A stretch of 64,000 nucleotides of DNA, from the NCBI RefSeq assembly GCF_003289965.1, contig NZ_QMBQ01000005.1, forward strand, positions 496,001 to 560,000, given 5' to 3'. Each line of letters starts with the position of its first letter. The first letter of the stretch is position 1. This DNA comes from Mesorhizobium atlanticum. GTDB lineage: Bacteria; Pseudomonadota; Alphaproteobacteria; Rhizobiales; Rhizobiaceae. The notes under the pieces were generated by a model. That model had not been told where the DNA came from. It made no database searches and was given only the letters and a program-made list of their open reading frames with translations. Position numbers and translations under genes: made by a program. Positions 54,935-62,300 of the stretch are shown one piece after another.

Positions 54935-56590
54935 TCACGCAATCGTGGCCGCCGCCGCTCGTCCCGCGCTGCGGCCTGAAAAGATGCAGCCGCCAAGGAA
55001 GGTGCCTTCCAGCGCCGCATAGCCATGCACGCCGCCGCCGCCGAAGCCGGCCACCTCGCCGACCGCATAGAGACCCGGCACCGGCTGCCCAGTGGCATCG
55101 AGCACCCGGCTGTCGAGATCGGTCTCAAGCCCTCCCAGCGTCTTGCGGGTGAGGATATTGAGGCGCACCGCGATCAGCGGCCCGTTCGCCGGATCGAGCA
55201 TCTTGTGCGGCCGGGCCGTGCGGATCAGCTTGTCGCCGAGATAGGCGCGCGCGCCGCGCAGCGCGGTGATCTGCGCGTCCTTGGAGAACGGGTTGTCGAG
55301 CTGCATGTCGCGGGCGCGGATCTCGCGCTCGACCTGGGCGACGTCCAGCAGCGGCTCGCCGCCGGCCAGCGCATTCATGCGCTTGACCAGCCGGGCAAGG
55401 TCCGCCTCGACAATGAAATCCTCGCCCTTTTCCATGAAGGCTTTCACCGGACCGGGAATGCCCGACGTGGCGCGGCCCAGCACCTGCCGCCAGCTTTTTC
55501 CCGTGAGGTCGGGGTTCTGTTCGGAACCCGACAGCGCGAACTCCTTCTGGATGATCTTCTTGGTCAGGATGAACCAGGAATAGTCGAAGCCGGTGCCCAT
55601 GATATGGCTGAGCGTGCCTAAAGTGTCGAAGCCCGGATAGAGCGGCACCGGCAGCCGCTTGCCGCGCGCGTCGAGCCAGAGCGAGGATGGGCCGGGCAGG
55701 ATGCGGATCGCATGATCGGTCCAGATCGGCGCCCAGTTCTTGATGCCCTCGACATAGTGCCACATGCGGTCGCGGTTGATGATCCTTCCGCCCGCAGCCT
55801 CGGTGATCGCCAGCATGCGCCCGTCGACATGATCGGGCACGCCGGTGATCATCCGCTTCGGCGGCGCGCCCAGGCGCTCAGGCCAATTCTTGCGCACCAA
55901 CTCGTGATCGCCGCCGATGCCGCCGGAAGCGACGATCACCGCCTGCGCGCCGAGTTCGAATTCTCCGGCCACGGTACGCGAGCTCTTGTGTCCGCGCTCG
56001 ACACTGCTCGGTTCCAGCACGTCGCCGCGCACGCCGGTGACGGTGTTGCCGGCGCGGATGATCTCGTTGACCCGGTGGCGGAACCGGAACTGGACGAGCC
56101 CGCGCTTCTGCGCCTCGCGCACGCGCAGCACGAATGGTTCGATCACGCCGGGGCCGGTGCCCCAGGTGATGTGGAAGCGCGGCACCGAGTTGCCGTGGCC
56201 GGTCGCGTTGCCGCCACCGCGCTCGGCCCAGCCAACGACGGGGAAGAATTTCAGGCCCCTCTCGATCAGCCAGGAACGCTTCTCGCCGGCGGCGAAGCCG
56301 ACATAGGCCTCGGCCCATTTGCGCGGCCAGAAATCCTCCGGCCGGTCGAAAGCGGCCGTGCCCATCCAGTCCTCGAGCGCGAGGTCGTGCGAGTCGCGGA
56401 TGCGCATGCGCCACTGCTCCGGCGAATCGACCAGGAACAGCCCGCCGAAGGACCAGAAGGCCTGCCCGCCCAGCGACTGCTCCGGCTCCTGGTCGACGAT
56501 GATGATTTTCTTGCCGGCCTCCGCCAGTTCAGCCGCGGCAACGAGGCCCGCCAGCCCCGCGCCGACAATGATCACGTCCGCGTCAGCCAT
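54935..56590 (-). CDS. FAD-binding dehydrogenase (KstD/flavocytochrome c-like)
   Basis: A 551-aa flavoprotein. The FAD dinucleotide fold is DVIIVGAGLAGLVAAAELAE at the N-terminus. The family segment GLYAVGEVAGFGGGGVHGYA then ALEGTFLGGCIFSGRSAGRA is at the C-terminus. Between them lies the KstD/fumarate-reductase-type substrate domain (RMWHYVEGIKNWAPIWTDHA). It may dehydrogenate a ketosteroid-like or similar substrate. No sterol genes are near, so the substrate is open. It begins at ATG 56590. Confidence 0.88.
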   Translation of the reverse strand: MADADVIIVGAGLAGLVAAAELAEAGKKIIIVDQEPEQSLGGQAFWSFGGLFLVDSPEQWRMRIRDSHDLALEDWMGTAAFDRPEDFWPRKWAEAYVGFAAGEKRSWLIERGLKFFPVVGWAERGGGNATGHGNSVPRFHITWGTGPGVIEPFVLRVREAQKRGLVQFRFRHRVNEIIRAGNTVTGVRGDVLEPSSVERGHKSSRTVAGEFELGAQAVIVASGGIGGDHELVRKNWPERLGAPPKRMITGVPDHVDGRMLAITEAAGGRIINRDRMWHYVEGIKNWAPIWTDHAIRILPGPSSLWLDARGKRLPVPLYPGFDTLGTLSHIMGTGFDYSWFILTKKIIQKEFALSGSEQNPDLTGKSWRQVLGRATSGIPGPVKAFMEKGEDFIVEADLARLVKRMNALAGGEPLLDVAQVEREIRARDMQLDNPFSKDAQITALRGARAYLGDKLIRTARPHKMLDPANGPLIAVRLNILTRKTLGGLETDLDSRVLDATGQPVPGLYAVGEVAGFGGGGVHGYAALEGTFLGGCIFSGRSAGRAAAATIA

Positions 56591-56626
56591 TGTCCCTCCC
56601 AGAATGAGCCGGCGAATTTATCGCGT

Positions 56627-57616
56627 TCAGACGGTTTCCCAGCCGTCCTTGTCGCCGGCGCGGAAGATGGCGTCGATGACCTTCTGGTTCAGTACCGATT
56701 CCTCCAGCGTGAAGACGCGGTCCTTGCCGCCCTGGGCGGCGCGCACGAAGGCTTCGCATTCCAGCCGGTACTGCTGCGTGCCGGGGAAGCGGAACACCTG
56801 CGCCTCGGTGTGGTTCTGGTTGTGCAGCTCGATGCGGTGGTGCTCGTAGAGCCCGGCGTTGAACGGGCCGAAGACCTCGATGAAGCCTTTCTCGCCGTGG
56901 AACACCATCACCTGGCGCGCCGCCATCTGCGTCGACAGATAGAAGGACAATTCGAAGTCGCCGAAATCGGCACGGATCGAGGAATAGATGTCGGTGCCGA
57001 AGGTCTTGTCGCGCTCGATCGTCGCCTGCACGCGGATCGGCTCCTTGCCGGTCGAGAACCGCGTCGACACGGTCGGATAGACGCCGATATCGGGCAGCGC
57101 GCCGCCGCCGAGATCGAGCTGGTTGCGCATGTTGTTGGGATCGACATTGTAGTAGGAGAACGCGCCTTGCACGTGCCGCAGCCGGCCGATGGCGCCGCCG
57201 GCGATGAGATCGCGCACCTTGATCCATTGCGGGTGGTAGACGACCATGAAGGCCTCGCAGACCAGCACCTTCTTCTCGTCGCGCAGCTTGATCAGCGGAG
57301 GGATGTCCTTGGCGTCGAGCGCCAGCGGTTTTTCCACCAGCACATGTTTTCCCGCTTCGATGGCTTTGGCCGTCCATTCGACATGCTGCGAGGTCGGCAG
57401 CGGAATGTAGACGCCGTCGACCTCCTTGGAGGCAAGCAGCTCCTCATAGGAGCCGAAAGCATGACGGGCGCCGAAACGCTCGCCCAGTGCCTTGGCCTTC
57501 GACAGGTCGCGGCTGGCGATCGCCGACAGGACGCCGTTCTCCGAATCCACGATTGCCGGCAAAAGCTGCTCGCGGCCGATCTTCGCCGTCGACAGAACAC
57601 CCCATCGGAACATCAC
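56627..57616 (-). CDS. Gfo/Idh/MocA family oxidoreductase
   Basis: A 329-aa NAD(P)-dependent oxidoreductase, probably acting on a sugar or cyclitol. The Rossmann domain is RWGVLSTAKIGREQLLPAIV, and the signature HVLVEKPLALDAKDIPPLIK contains the EKP motif. The C-terminal domain contains DIYSSIRADFGDFELSFYLS. Start ATG 57616; a second ATG is next to it. It may be co-transcribed with the FAD dehydrogenase, which starts 36 bp after its stop. Confidence 0.9.
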   Translation of the reverse strand: MMFRWGVLSTAKIGREQLLPAIVDSENGVLSAIASRDLSKAKALGERFGARHAFGSYEELLASKEVDGVYIPLPTSQHVEWTAKAIEAGKHVLVEKPLALDAKDIPPLIKLRDEKKVLVCEAFMVVYHPQWIKVRDLIAGGAIGRLRHVQGAFSYYNVDPNNMRNQLDLGGGALPDIGVYPTVSTRFSTGKEPIRVQATIERDKTFGTDIYSSIRADFGDFELSFYLSTQMAARQVMVFHGEKGFIEVFGPFNAGLYEHHRIELHNQNHTEAQVFRFPGTQQYRLECEAFVRAAQGGKDRVFTLEESVLNQKVIDAIFRAGDKDGWETV

Positions 57617-57689
57617 GCTTCTCCATGTCGGTTTACAGGCGACGAGGTTTGCCCGAAATCGACGGAAAAGCCAATCGGGAGGCAGCGCA

Positions 57690-57890
57690 CCTTCCTCGCC
57701 CCACGCAGTGGGGAGAGGTGACCCGGCGAAGCCGGGACGGAGAGGGGCCTTCGTAGAGTACTAACCAAAGAGTGGAGCAGCTTCACGACAGCACACTTCT
57801 GCGAAGGCTCTGCCGTCGCGCAGGGCGCCCCCCGCTCCGTCTCGGGCTGCGCCCGAGCCACCTCTCCCCCGCGTTGCGGGGGCGAGGAAA
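57690..57890. repeat. Inverted-repeat intergenic element, family D
   Basis: The arms are at 57690-57757 (CTTCCTCGCCCC..., GGGGAGAGGTG, GAGAGGGGCCTTCG) and 57820-57890 (GCGCCCCCCGCTCCG, CCACCTCTCCCC, GGGGGCGAGGAAA). They are complementary with local hairpins CCCGGCGAAGCCGGG and CTCGGGCTGCGCCCGAG. Related elements are at 59.2 and 61.5 kb. Confidence 0.65.
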
Positions 57891-57896
57891 TAGCGC

Positions 57897-58472
57897 TCAG
57901 CCCCTTCTCCCCGTCAGCGTCATGTCGAAATCGACGACATTGGAATAGAGCGGCGTGCCGACATCCATGCCGTAGCGCGACCTGAGCACCTTGCCGGTGA
58001 CGTGGAACTTGATGGTCCCGCCCTTCAATCCGCCGAGCTCGGCGGTGAACTTCTCCGGGAACGTCTTGCCGCGCGCCGTCAGCCGGCCGGTAACGACCGC
58101 CGTCGTGTCGCCGGTGCGGGTCACGCTGGTCGAGCGGAACTGGATTTCCGGATTGTTGGCGGCATCGAACACCGCGTCGGAACGCAGGAAGGCGTCGATG
58201 CGGCCCTGCCCGGTGCCGACGCTCTCGGGATAGATGGTGAGGTCGACCTTGGAATGGCCGACATCGCTATTGTCGATGCGGATCGTGCCCTTGAAGCGGC
58301 CGAAGGCGCCGTCGAAGCCGCCGCCGCCGGCCTTGCCGATGGTGAAGCGGATCGAGGAGCCCGACGGGCTGATCGTGTAGCTGCCGGCGGCGTCGCTGAG
58401 CGCGACCGCGGCAACGGCGGGCACGGCGAGGCAAGCGGCAAAAGCCGCCAATCCGAGGATGCGCGCGTTCAT
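57897..58472 (-). CDS. yceI: YceI family periplasmic lipid-binding protein
   Basis: A 191-aa secreted protein. The signal peptide is NARILGLAAFAACLAVPAVA with cleavage near VAA-V or shortly after. The lipocalin-like YceI barrel has GSYTISPSGSSIRFTIGKAG, SKVDLTIYPESVGTG and KFHVTGKVLRSRYGMDVG. Members bind isoprenoid chains such as ubiquinone-like polyprenyl groups. It sits 65 bp after a cytochrome b561 gene in the same direction, a very common pairing. ATG 58472 after GGAAGG gives a clean signal; the frame extends to 58520. Confidence 0.9.
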   Translation of the reverse strand: MNARILGLAAFAACLAVPAVAAVALSDAAGSYTISPSGSSIRFTIGKAGGGGFDGAFGRFKGTIRIDNSDVGHSKVDLTIYPESVGTGQGRIDAFLRSDAVFDAANNPEIQFRSTSVTRTGDTTAVVTGRLTARGKTFPEKFTAELGGLKGGTIKFHVTGKVLRSRYGMDVGTPLYSNVVDFDMTLTGRRG

Positions 58473-58537
58473 GGTTTTTCCTTCCGCAGATACGCATTTT
58501 CTGCGTTCTCGCCCCACCAACGAATGATGGCGCCGAT

Positions 58538-59110
58538 CTATTCCCCGCCTGACGAAGGTGTGATCATGCGCGCCAGCACCTTGTCGCGCAGCAGGAAATG
58601 ATGACGCAGCGCCGCCGCGATGTGCAGCACCACCAGCGCGATGCCGGCATAGGCGAGATACCAGTGCGCCGCCGACCAGAAGCTTTCCGCGGCATCGGAT
58701 TCGGCCAAGGGCAGGTTGGGCATCACGAACAGGTTGAACGGCATGGTCGGGATTTCCAGCGTCGACACCGACACCAGCGCCCAGCCGGAGAGCGGCAGCG
58801 CGATCTGGAAGGCATAGAGCGCGAAATGCGCCAGCGGCGCGGTCCTGCGCTCCAGCGTGCCGACCGAGGCAGGCAATGCGGGCGCCGGGTTGCCGAGCCG
58901 CCAGGCGATGCGCAGGATGATCAGGCCGAGCAGCAGGAAGCCGAAGGATTTGTGCAGCTGGATCAGCTCGAAGGACGTCCGCTGGCTTGTCGTGCGCACC
59001 ATGACATAGCCGAGCGCGAACTGACCGATGAAGATGACGCCGATCAGCCAGTGCAGGACGATCATCGCCCAGCCATAGCGGGTGGGGGTATTGGTGAGGG
59101 ATGTCTGCAT
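58538..59110 (-). CDS. Cytochrome b561 family protein
   Basis: A 190-aa inner-membrane diheme b-type cytochrome with four helices (MIVLHWLIGVIFIGQFALGY, QLHKSFGFLLLGLIILRIAW, LAHFALYAFQIALPLSGWAL, HWYLAYAGIALVVLHIAAAL). Heme-ligand histidines are in LHWLIG, LHKSFG, AHWYLA and VLHIAAALRHH. It moves electrons between ubiquinol and periplasmic or substrate partners. It is followed in the same direction by yceI. Confidence 0.92.
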   Translation of the reverse strand: MQTSLTNTPTRYGWAMIVLHWLIGVIFIGQFALGYVMVRTTSQRTSFELIQLHKSFGFLLLGLIILRIAWRLGNPAPALPASVGTLERRTAPLAHFALYAFQIALPLSGWALVSVSTLEIPTMPFNLFVMPNLPLAESDAAESFWSAAHWYLAYAGIALVVLHIAAALRHHFLLRDKVLARMITPSSGGE

Positions 59111-59429
59111 GGCCGAAGAACGCCGCCGAGATCAGCTTTCTTCCGAAAGTATCCTATGCCGTGTCTCGTAGACAATTCCAGACGCCAGCGCCGCCCCTCA
59201 TTGCCCTGCCGGGTATTTCTCCCCGCAAACGGGGAGAAAGTGGCTGGCCGCGGCGTTGGCGTTCTTTCCCGCAGCGTTTGCGATTGGCGAAACCGCCGGC
59301 GACAGCCCCCTTCTCCCGTTCAACGGGGAGAAGATGCCGGCAGGCAGATGAGGGGCAGCGCCGGCGTTTGACAGGATTTTGCGATCAACGCTGAATTGAT
59401 AGCCCGCTGTAGGGGCCTCCAACGATCGC
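59111..59429. other. 319-bp gap, mostly a repeat element
   Basis: The family D element (59183-59367) fills most of it; no coding sequence is supported. Confidence 0.6.
59183..59367. repeat. Inverted-repeat intergenic element, family D
   Basis: Its arms begin with CGCCAGCGCCGCCCCTCAT and end with ATGAGGGGCAGCGCCGGCG. Inside are TTCTCCCCG..CGGGGAGAA and TTCTCCCG..CGGGGAGAAG hairpins. The build resembles 57690-57890 and 61453-61625, but arm sequences differ. Confidence 0.7.
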
Positions 59430-60320
59430 CTACCCGCCCACCTTGAAGAAGTCCACGAACGCCCTCAGCGCCGGCCGCATCTGCCGGCGGCTGGGATAAT
59501 AGACGAAGAAACCTTCGAAGGACGGGCACCAGTCCTCCAGCACGCGGATCAACCGGCCGTCGGCAAGCGCCGCTTGGACATAGGGCTCGAAGACGAAGGC
59601 GAGACCAGCACCGTCGACCGCCGCCTGGGCAATCAGATGGTCCTCGTCCAGGATCAGCGGCCCTTGTGCCGCGATCTCTATTTCCTCGCCGTCCTTCTCG
59701 AATTCCCAGCGGTAAAGGATGCCGCTGGAGAAGCGGAAGCGGATGCAGCGGTGGTCGGCCAGGTCGCGCGGATGGCGCGGTTTCGGCATCGTCGCGAAAT
59801 AGGATGGCGAGCCGACCACCGCGCCGCGAAGATCGGGGCCGATGCGTACCGCGATCATGTCGCGCTGCAGGCTTTCGCCGAGCCGCACGCCGGCGTCGAA
59901 GCCGCCTTCGACCACATCGGTGAAGCGATCCTCGATGACGATCTCCAGCACGATGTCGGGATAGGCTGTGGCGAAGGCGCCGAGCCTGGGCGTGAGCGTC
60001 AGGTGGGCGGCCGTGCGTGGCACGGTGAGCCGCAGATTGCCCGCCGGCCGGTCGCGCGCCTCGACCGCCGTCTCCAGCGCCAGGTCGATCTCGGACAGCG
60101 CCGGGCGCAGCCGCTCAAGCAGTCGCGCGCCTTCTTCGGTCGGCGCGACGCTGCGCGTGCTGCGCGCCAGAAGCCGCACGCCGAGCCGCGCTTCCAGGCT
60201 CGACACCGCGTGGCTCACGGCCGAGGGCGCTATGCCGAGCTCGCGCGCGGCGCCGCGAAAGCTGGCGCATTGGGCGACCGTGGCAAGCACGGCGAGCTGA
60301 GAGAGGTTGGCGCGGTTCAT
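59430..60320 (-). CDS. LysR family transcriptional regulator
   Basis: A 296-aa regulator. The helix-turn-helix NLSQLAVLATVAQCASFRGA, then ARELGIAPSAVSHAVSSLEA, is at about 4-44; the effector domain follows (LRLTVPRTAAHLTLTPRLGA near 95). ATG 60320 gives the usual start; an upstream ATG at 60422 reads into the neighbour's promoter. It diverges from an aldo/keto reductase with 96 bp between starts, so it likely controls that gene. This pairing is common in rhizobia. Confidence 0.9.
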   Translation of the reverse strand: MNRANLSQLAVLATVAQCASFRGAARELGIAPSAVSHAVSSLEARLGVRLLARSTRSVAPTEEGARLLERLRPALSEIDLALETAVEARDRPAGNLRLTVPRTAAHLTLTPRLGAFATAYPDIVLEIVIEDRFTDVVEGGFDAGVRLGESLQRDMIAVRIGPDLRGAVVGSPSYFATMPKPRHPRDLADHRCIRFRFSSGILYRWEFEKDGEEIEIAAQGPLILDEDHLIAQAAVDGAGLAFVFEPYVQAALADGRLIRVLEDWCPSFEGFFVYYPSRRQMRPALRAFVDFFKVGG

Positions 60321-60416
60321 TGATCTATGTTTTAGAACAAGCCGTGCAAAGGAGAGCCGATTATCGAACGGACTGCAAGGCCTTATTTCCTGCCCATCGC
60401 AACAAGGAGATGCGCC

Positions 60417-61412
60417 ATGCAAACCCGCAAACTCGGAACTGAACTCGAAGTCTTCCCCGTCGGCCTTGGCTGCATGGGCATGAGCTTCGCCTATGGCGGC
60501 CAGCCGGAGGCGGAGGCCATCGCCACGCTGCGCCGCGCCGTCGAAATCGGCGTGACCTTCTTCGACACCGCCGAAGTCTATGGTCCGTTCGAGAACGAAA
60601 TCCTGCTCGGCAAGGCGCTGAAGCCGGTGCGCGACAAGGTCACCATTGCCACCAAATTCGGCTTCAAGATTTCCGAGAACGGCTCAGGCACCGACCGCAT
60701 CATAGGCGTCGACAGCCGCCCCGAGCACGTCAAGGCGGTGGCGGAAGCTTCGCTGAAGCGGCTCGATACCGACGTCATCGACCTCTATTACCAGCACCGT
60801 GTCGACCCGAACGTGCCGATCGAGGACACGGTCGGCGCCATGGCCGAGCTGGTGCGCGAGGGCAAAGTGCGTGCGCTCGGCCTGTCGGAAGTGAGCGGCA
60901 CGACGTTGCGCCGGGCGCATGCCGTGCACCCGATCGCCGCGGTGCAAAGCGAATATTCGCTGTGGAGCCGCGATCCGGAGGACGAGGTCTTCGCCGTCTG
61001 CCGCGAGCTTGGCATCGGTTTCGTCCCCTACAGCCCGCTCGGCCGCGGCCTGCTCACCGGCACGATTGCCAAGCCCGACGTGCTCGGCGCCGGCGACTGG
61101 CGCCTGACCCTTCCGCGCTTCCAGGCCGAGGCGATGGAAGCCAACAACGCCGTCATCGCGATGCTGGAGAAGACAGCGGCCGAGAAGGGCGTGACCCCGG
61201 CGCAGCTGGCGCTCGCCTGGGTCCTGCACCAGGGCGATTTTATTGTTCCCATCCCCGGCGCGCGGAAGATCCGCCACCTGGAGCAGAACACGGCGGCTGC
61301 GGGGATTGAGCTGAGCGCGGCGGAAGTCGCGGCGATCGGCGATGCATTGTCGCCCGACAAGGTGGTCGGCAAGCGCTATACGGAGGAACTGCTGGCGCTG
61401 GTGAATGGGTGA
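60417..61412 (+). CDS. Aldo/keto reductase
   Basis: A 331-aa NADPH-dependent oxidoreductase with the (beta/alpha)8 fold. Catalytic residues are visible: Asp and Tyr in FFDTAEVYG, Lys in IATKFGF and His in YYQHRVD. The C-terminal cofactor segment is IPGARKIRHLEQNTAAAGIE. It is of the AKR13/YajO-like type and reduces aldehydes or ketones; the substrate is unknown. ATG 60417 follows AAGGAGATGCGCC. Confidence 0.93.
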   Translation: MQTRKLGTELEVFPVGLGCMGMSFAYGGQPEAEAIATLRRAVEIGVTFFDTAEVYGPFENEILLGKALKPVRDKVTIATKFGFKISENGSGTDRIIGVDSRPEHVKAVAEASLKRLDTDVIDLYYQHRVDPNVPIEDTVGAMAELVREGKVRALGLSEVSGTTLRRAHAVHPIAAVQSEYSLWSRDPEDEVFAVCRELGIGFVPYSPLGRGLLTGTIAKPDVLGAGDWRLTLPRFQAEAMEANNAVIAMLEKTAAEKGVTPAQLALAWVLHQGDFIVPIPGARKIRHLEQNTAAAGIELSAAEVAAIGDALSPDKVVGKRYTEELLALVNG

Positions 61413-61452
61413 GCGGACGAAGGGCGCTTTGGCCTTTCGTTGAGAGGTAGGT

Positions 61453-61625
61453 GCGAGGCCCCCTCTCTGGCCTGCCGGCCATCTCCCCCTCAAGGGGGGA
61501 GATCAGATGTCGCGCCGGCTTTCGCTGATCGCCAACGTTGCAAAGGCAGCGCGCCGGCGCCGAAGCCGCCAATCTCCCCCCTTGAGGGGGAGATGCCCGG
61601 CAGGGCAGAGAGGGGGGCCTCGCGC
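61453..61625. repeat. Inverted-repeat intergenic element, family D
   Basis: About 170 bp with complementary ends: GCGAGGCCCCCTCTCTGGCC and GCAGAGAGGGGGGCCTCGC. Hairpins ATCTCCCCCT/AAGGGGGGAGAT are present on both arms. It lies between convergent genes and could end both transcripts. Confidence 0.75.
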
Positions 61626-61658
61626 CGACGTTTCTTATCTACTCTTATCTACGCACCC

Positions 61659-62261
61659 CTACCAAGGCAGCACGCTAATCTCCGGCCAGCACTCCCTGGC
61701 CCGCTTCCCCTTCGCCTCATGCGTCCGCTGATTATCCAGCACCCGGTTCGGCGTGATGCGAAACGAAAAGACGTCATCCAGCCCGAACGGCGCCACCAAC
61801 TCCAACGCCCCGTCAGCACCGAACCGCACCCCAACCGCATGCGTCTTCGACGCAAAATAGCTCACCGATTCGCTCGAACTCGCGTATCGCGGGCATTCCT
61901 GCCCGAATTTTTGCGGATACCACAGATGCACCCGCGCCTGGTTGCGCACCTCGACCGGCAACGGCAGCCCCTCGAAATGCGCTGCTGCCCGGCGGATCAC
62001 CGCATCCTCGGCCTCGTAGGAAAGGTCGGCGTCGTCGAAATAGAACAGGTCGACATCCTTGATGCCGTAGCCCGGTGGCTTGCCGGTGAGATGGTTCCAG
62101 ACGCTGTTATAGAGCGCGCCGGAAACCACCAGCCAGTCCGGCAAGGCAAGTTCTCGCACCCGCGCCAGCGTCTCTGCCAACAGCGGGTCAGCCGCGACGA
62201 TCCTTAGGAACGCCGCGCGCTGATCTTCGAAGGGCAGGCCGGAATAGCGGAGATGGCTCAT
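61659..62261 (-). CDS. DUF925-family nucleotidyltransferase-like protein
   Basis: A 200-aa protein of the NTP_transf_6 (DUF925) type. Marks are LVVSGALYNSVWNHLTGKPP, YGIKDVDLFYFDDADLSYEA (with the DVD metal-binding pattern), VEVRNQARVHLWYPQKFGQE and SFRITPNRVLDN. The substrate is unknown. It follows pheT by 39 bp on the same strand and may be in its transcript. Start ATG 62261. Confidence 0.82.
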   Translation of the reverse strand: MSHLRYSGLPFEDQRAAFLRIVAADPLLAETLARVRELALPDWLVVSGALYNSVWNHLTGKPPGYGIKDVDLFYFDDADLSYEAEDAVIRRAAAHFEGLPLPVEVRNQARVHLWYPQKFGQECPRYASSSESVSYFASKTHAVGVRFGADGALELVAPFGLDDVFSFRITPNRVLDNQRTHEAKGKRARECWPEISVLPW

Positions 62262-62300
62262 CGCCCTTTGGAGGGCGATTCGCCACCTGCCGGCAATGCC

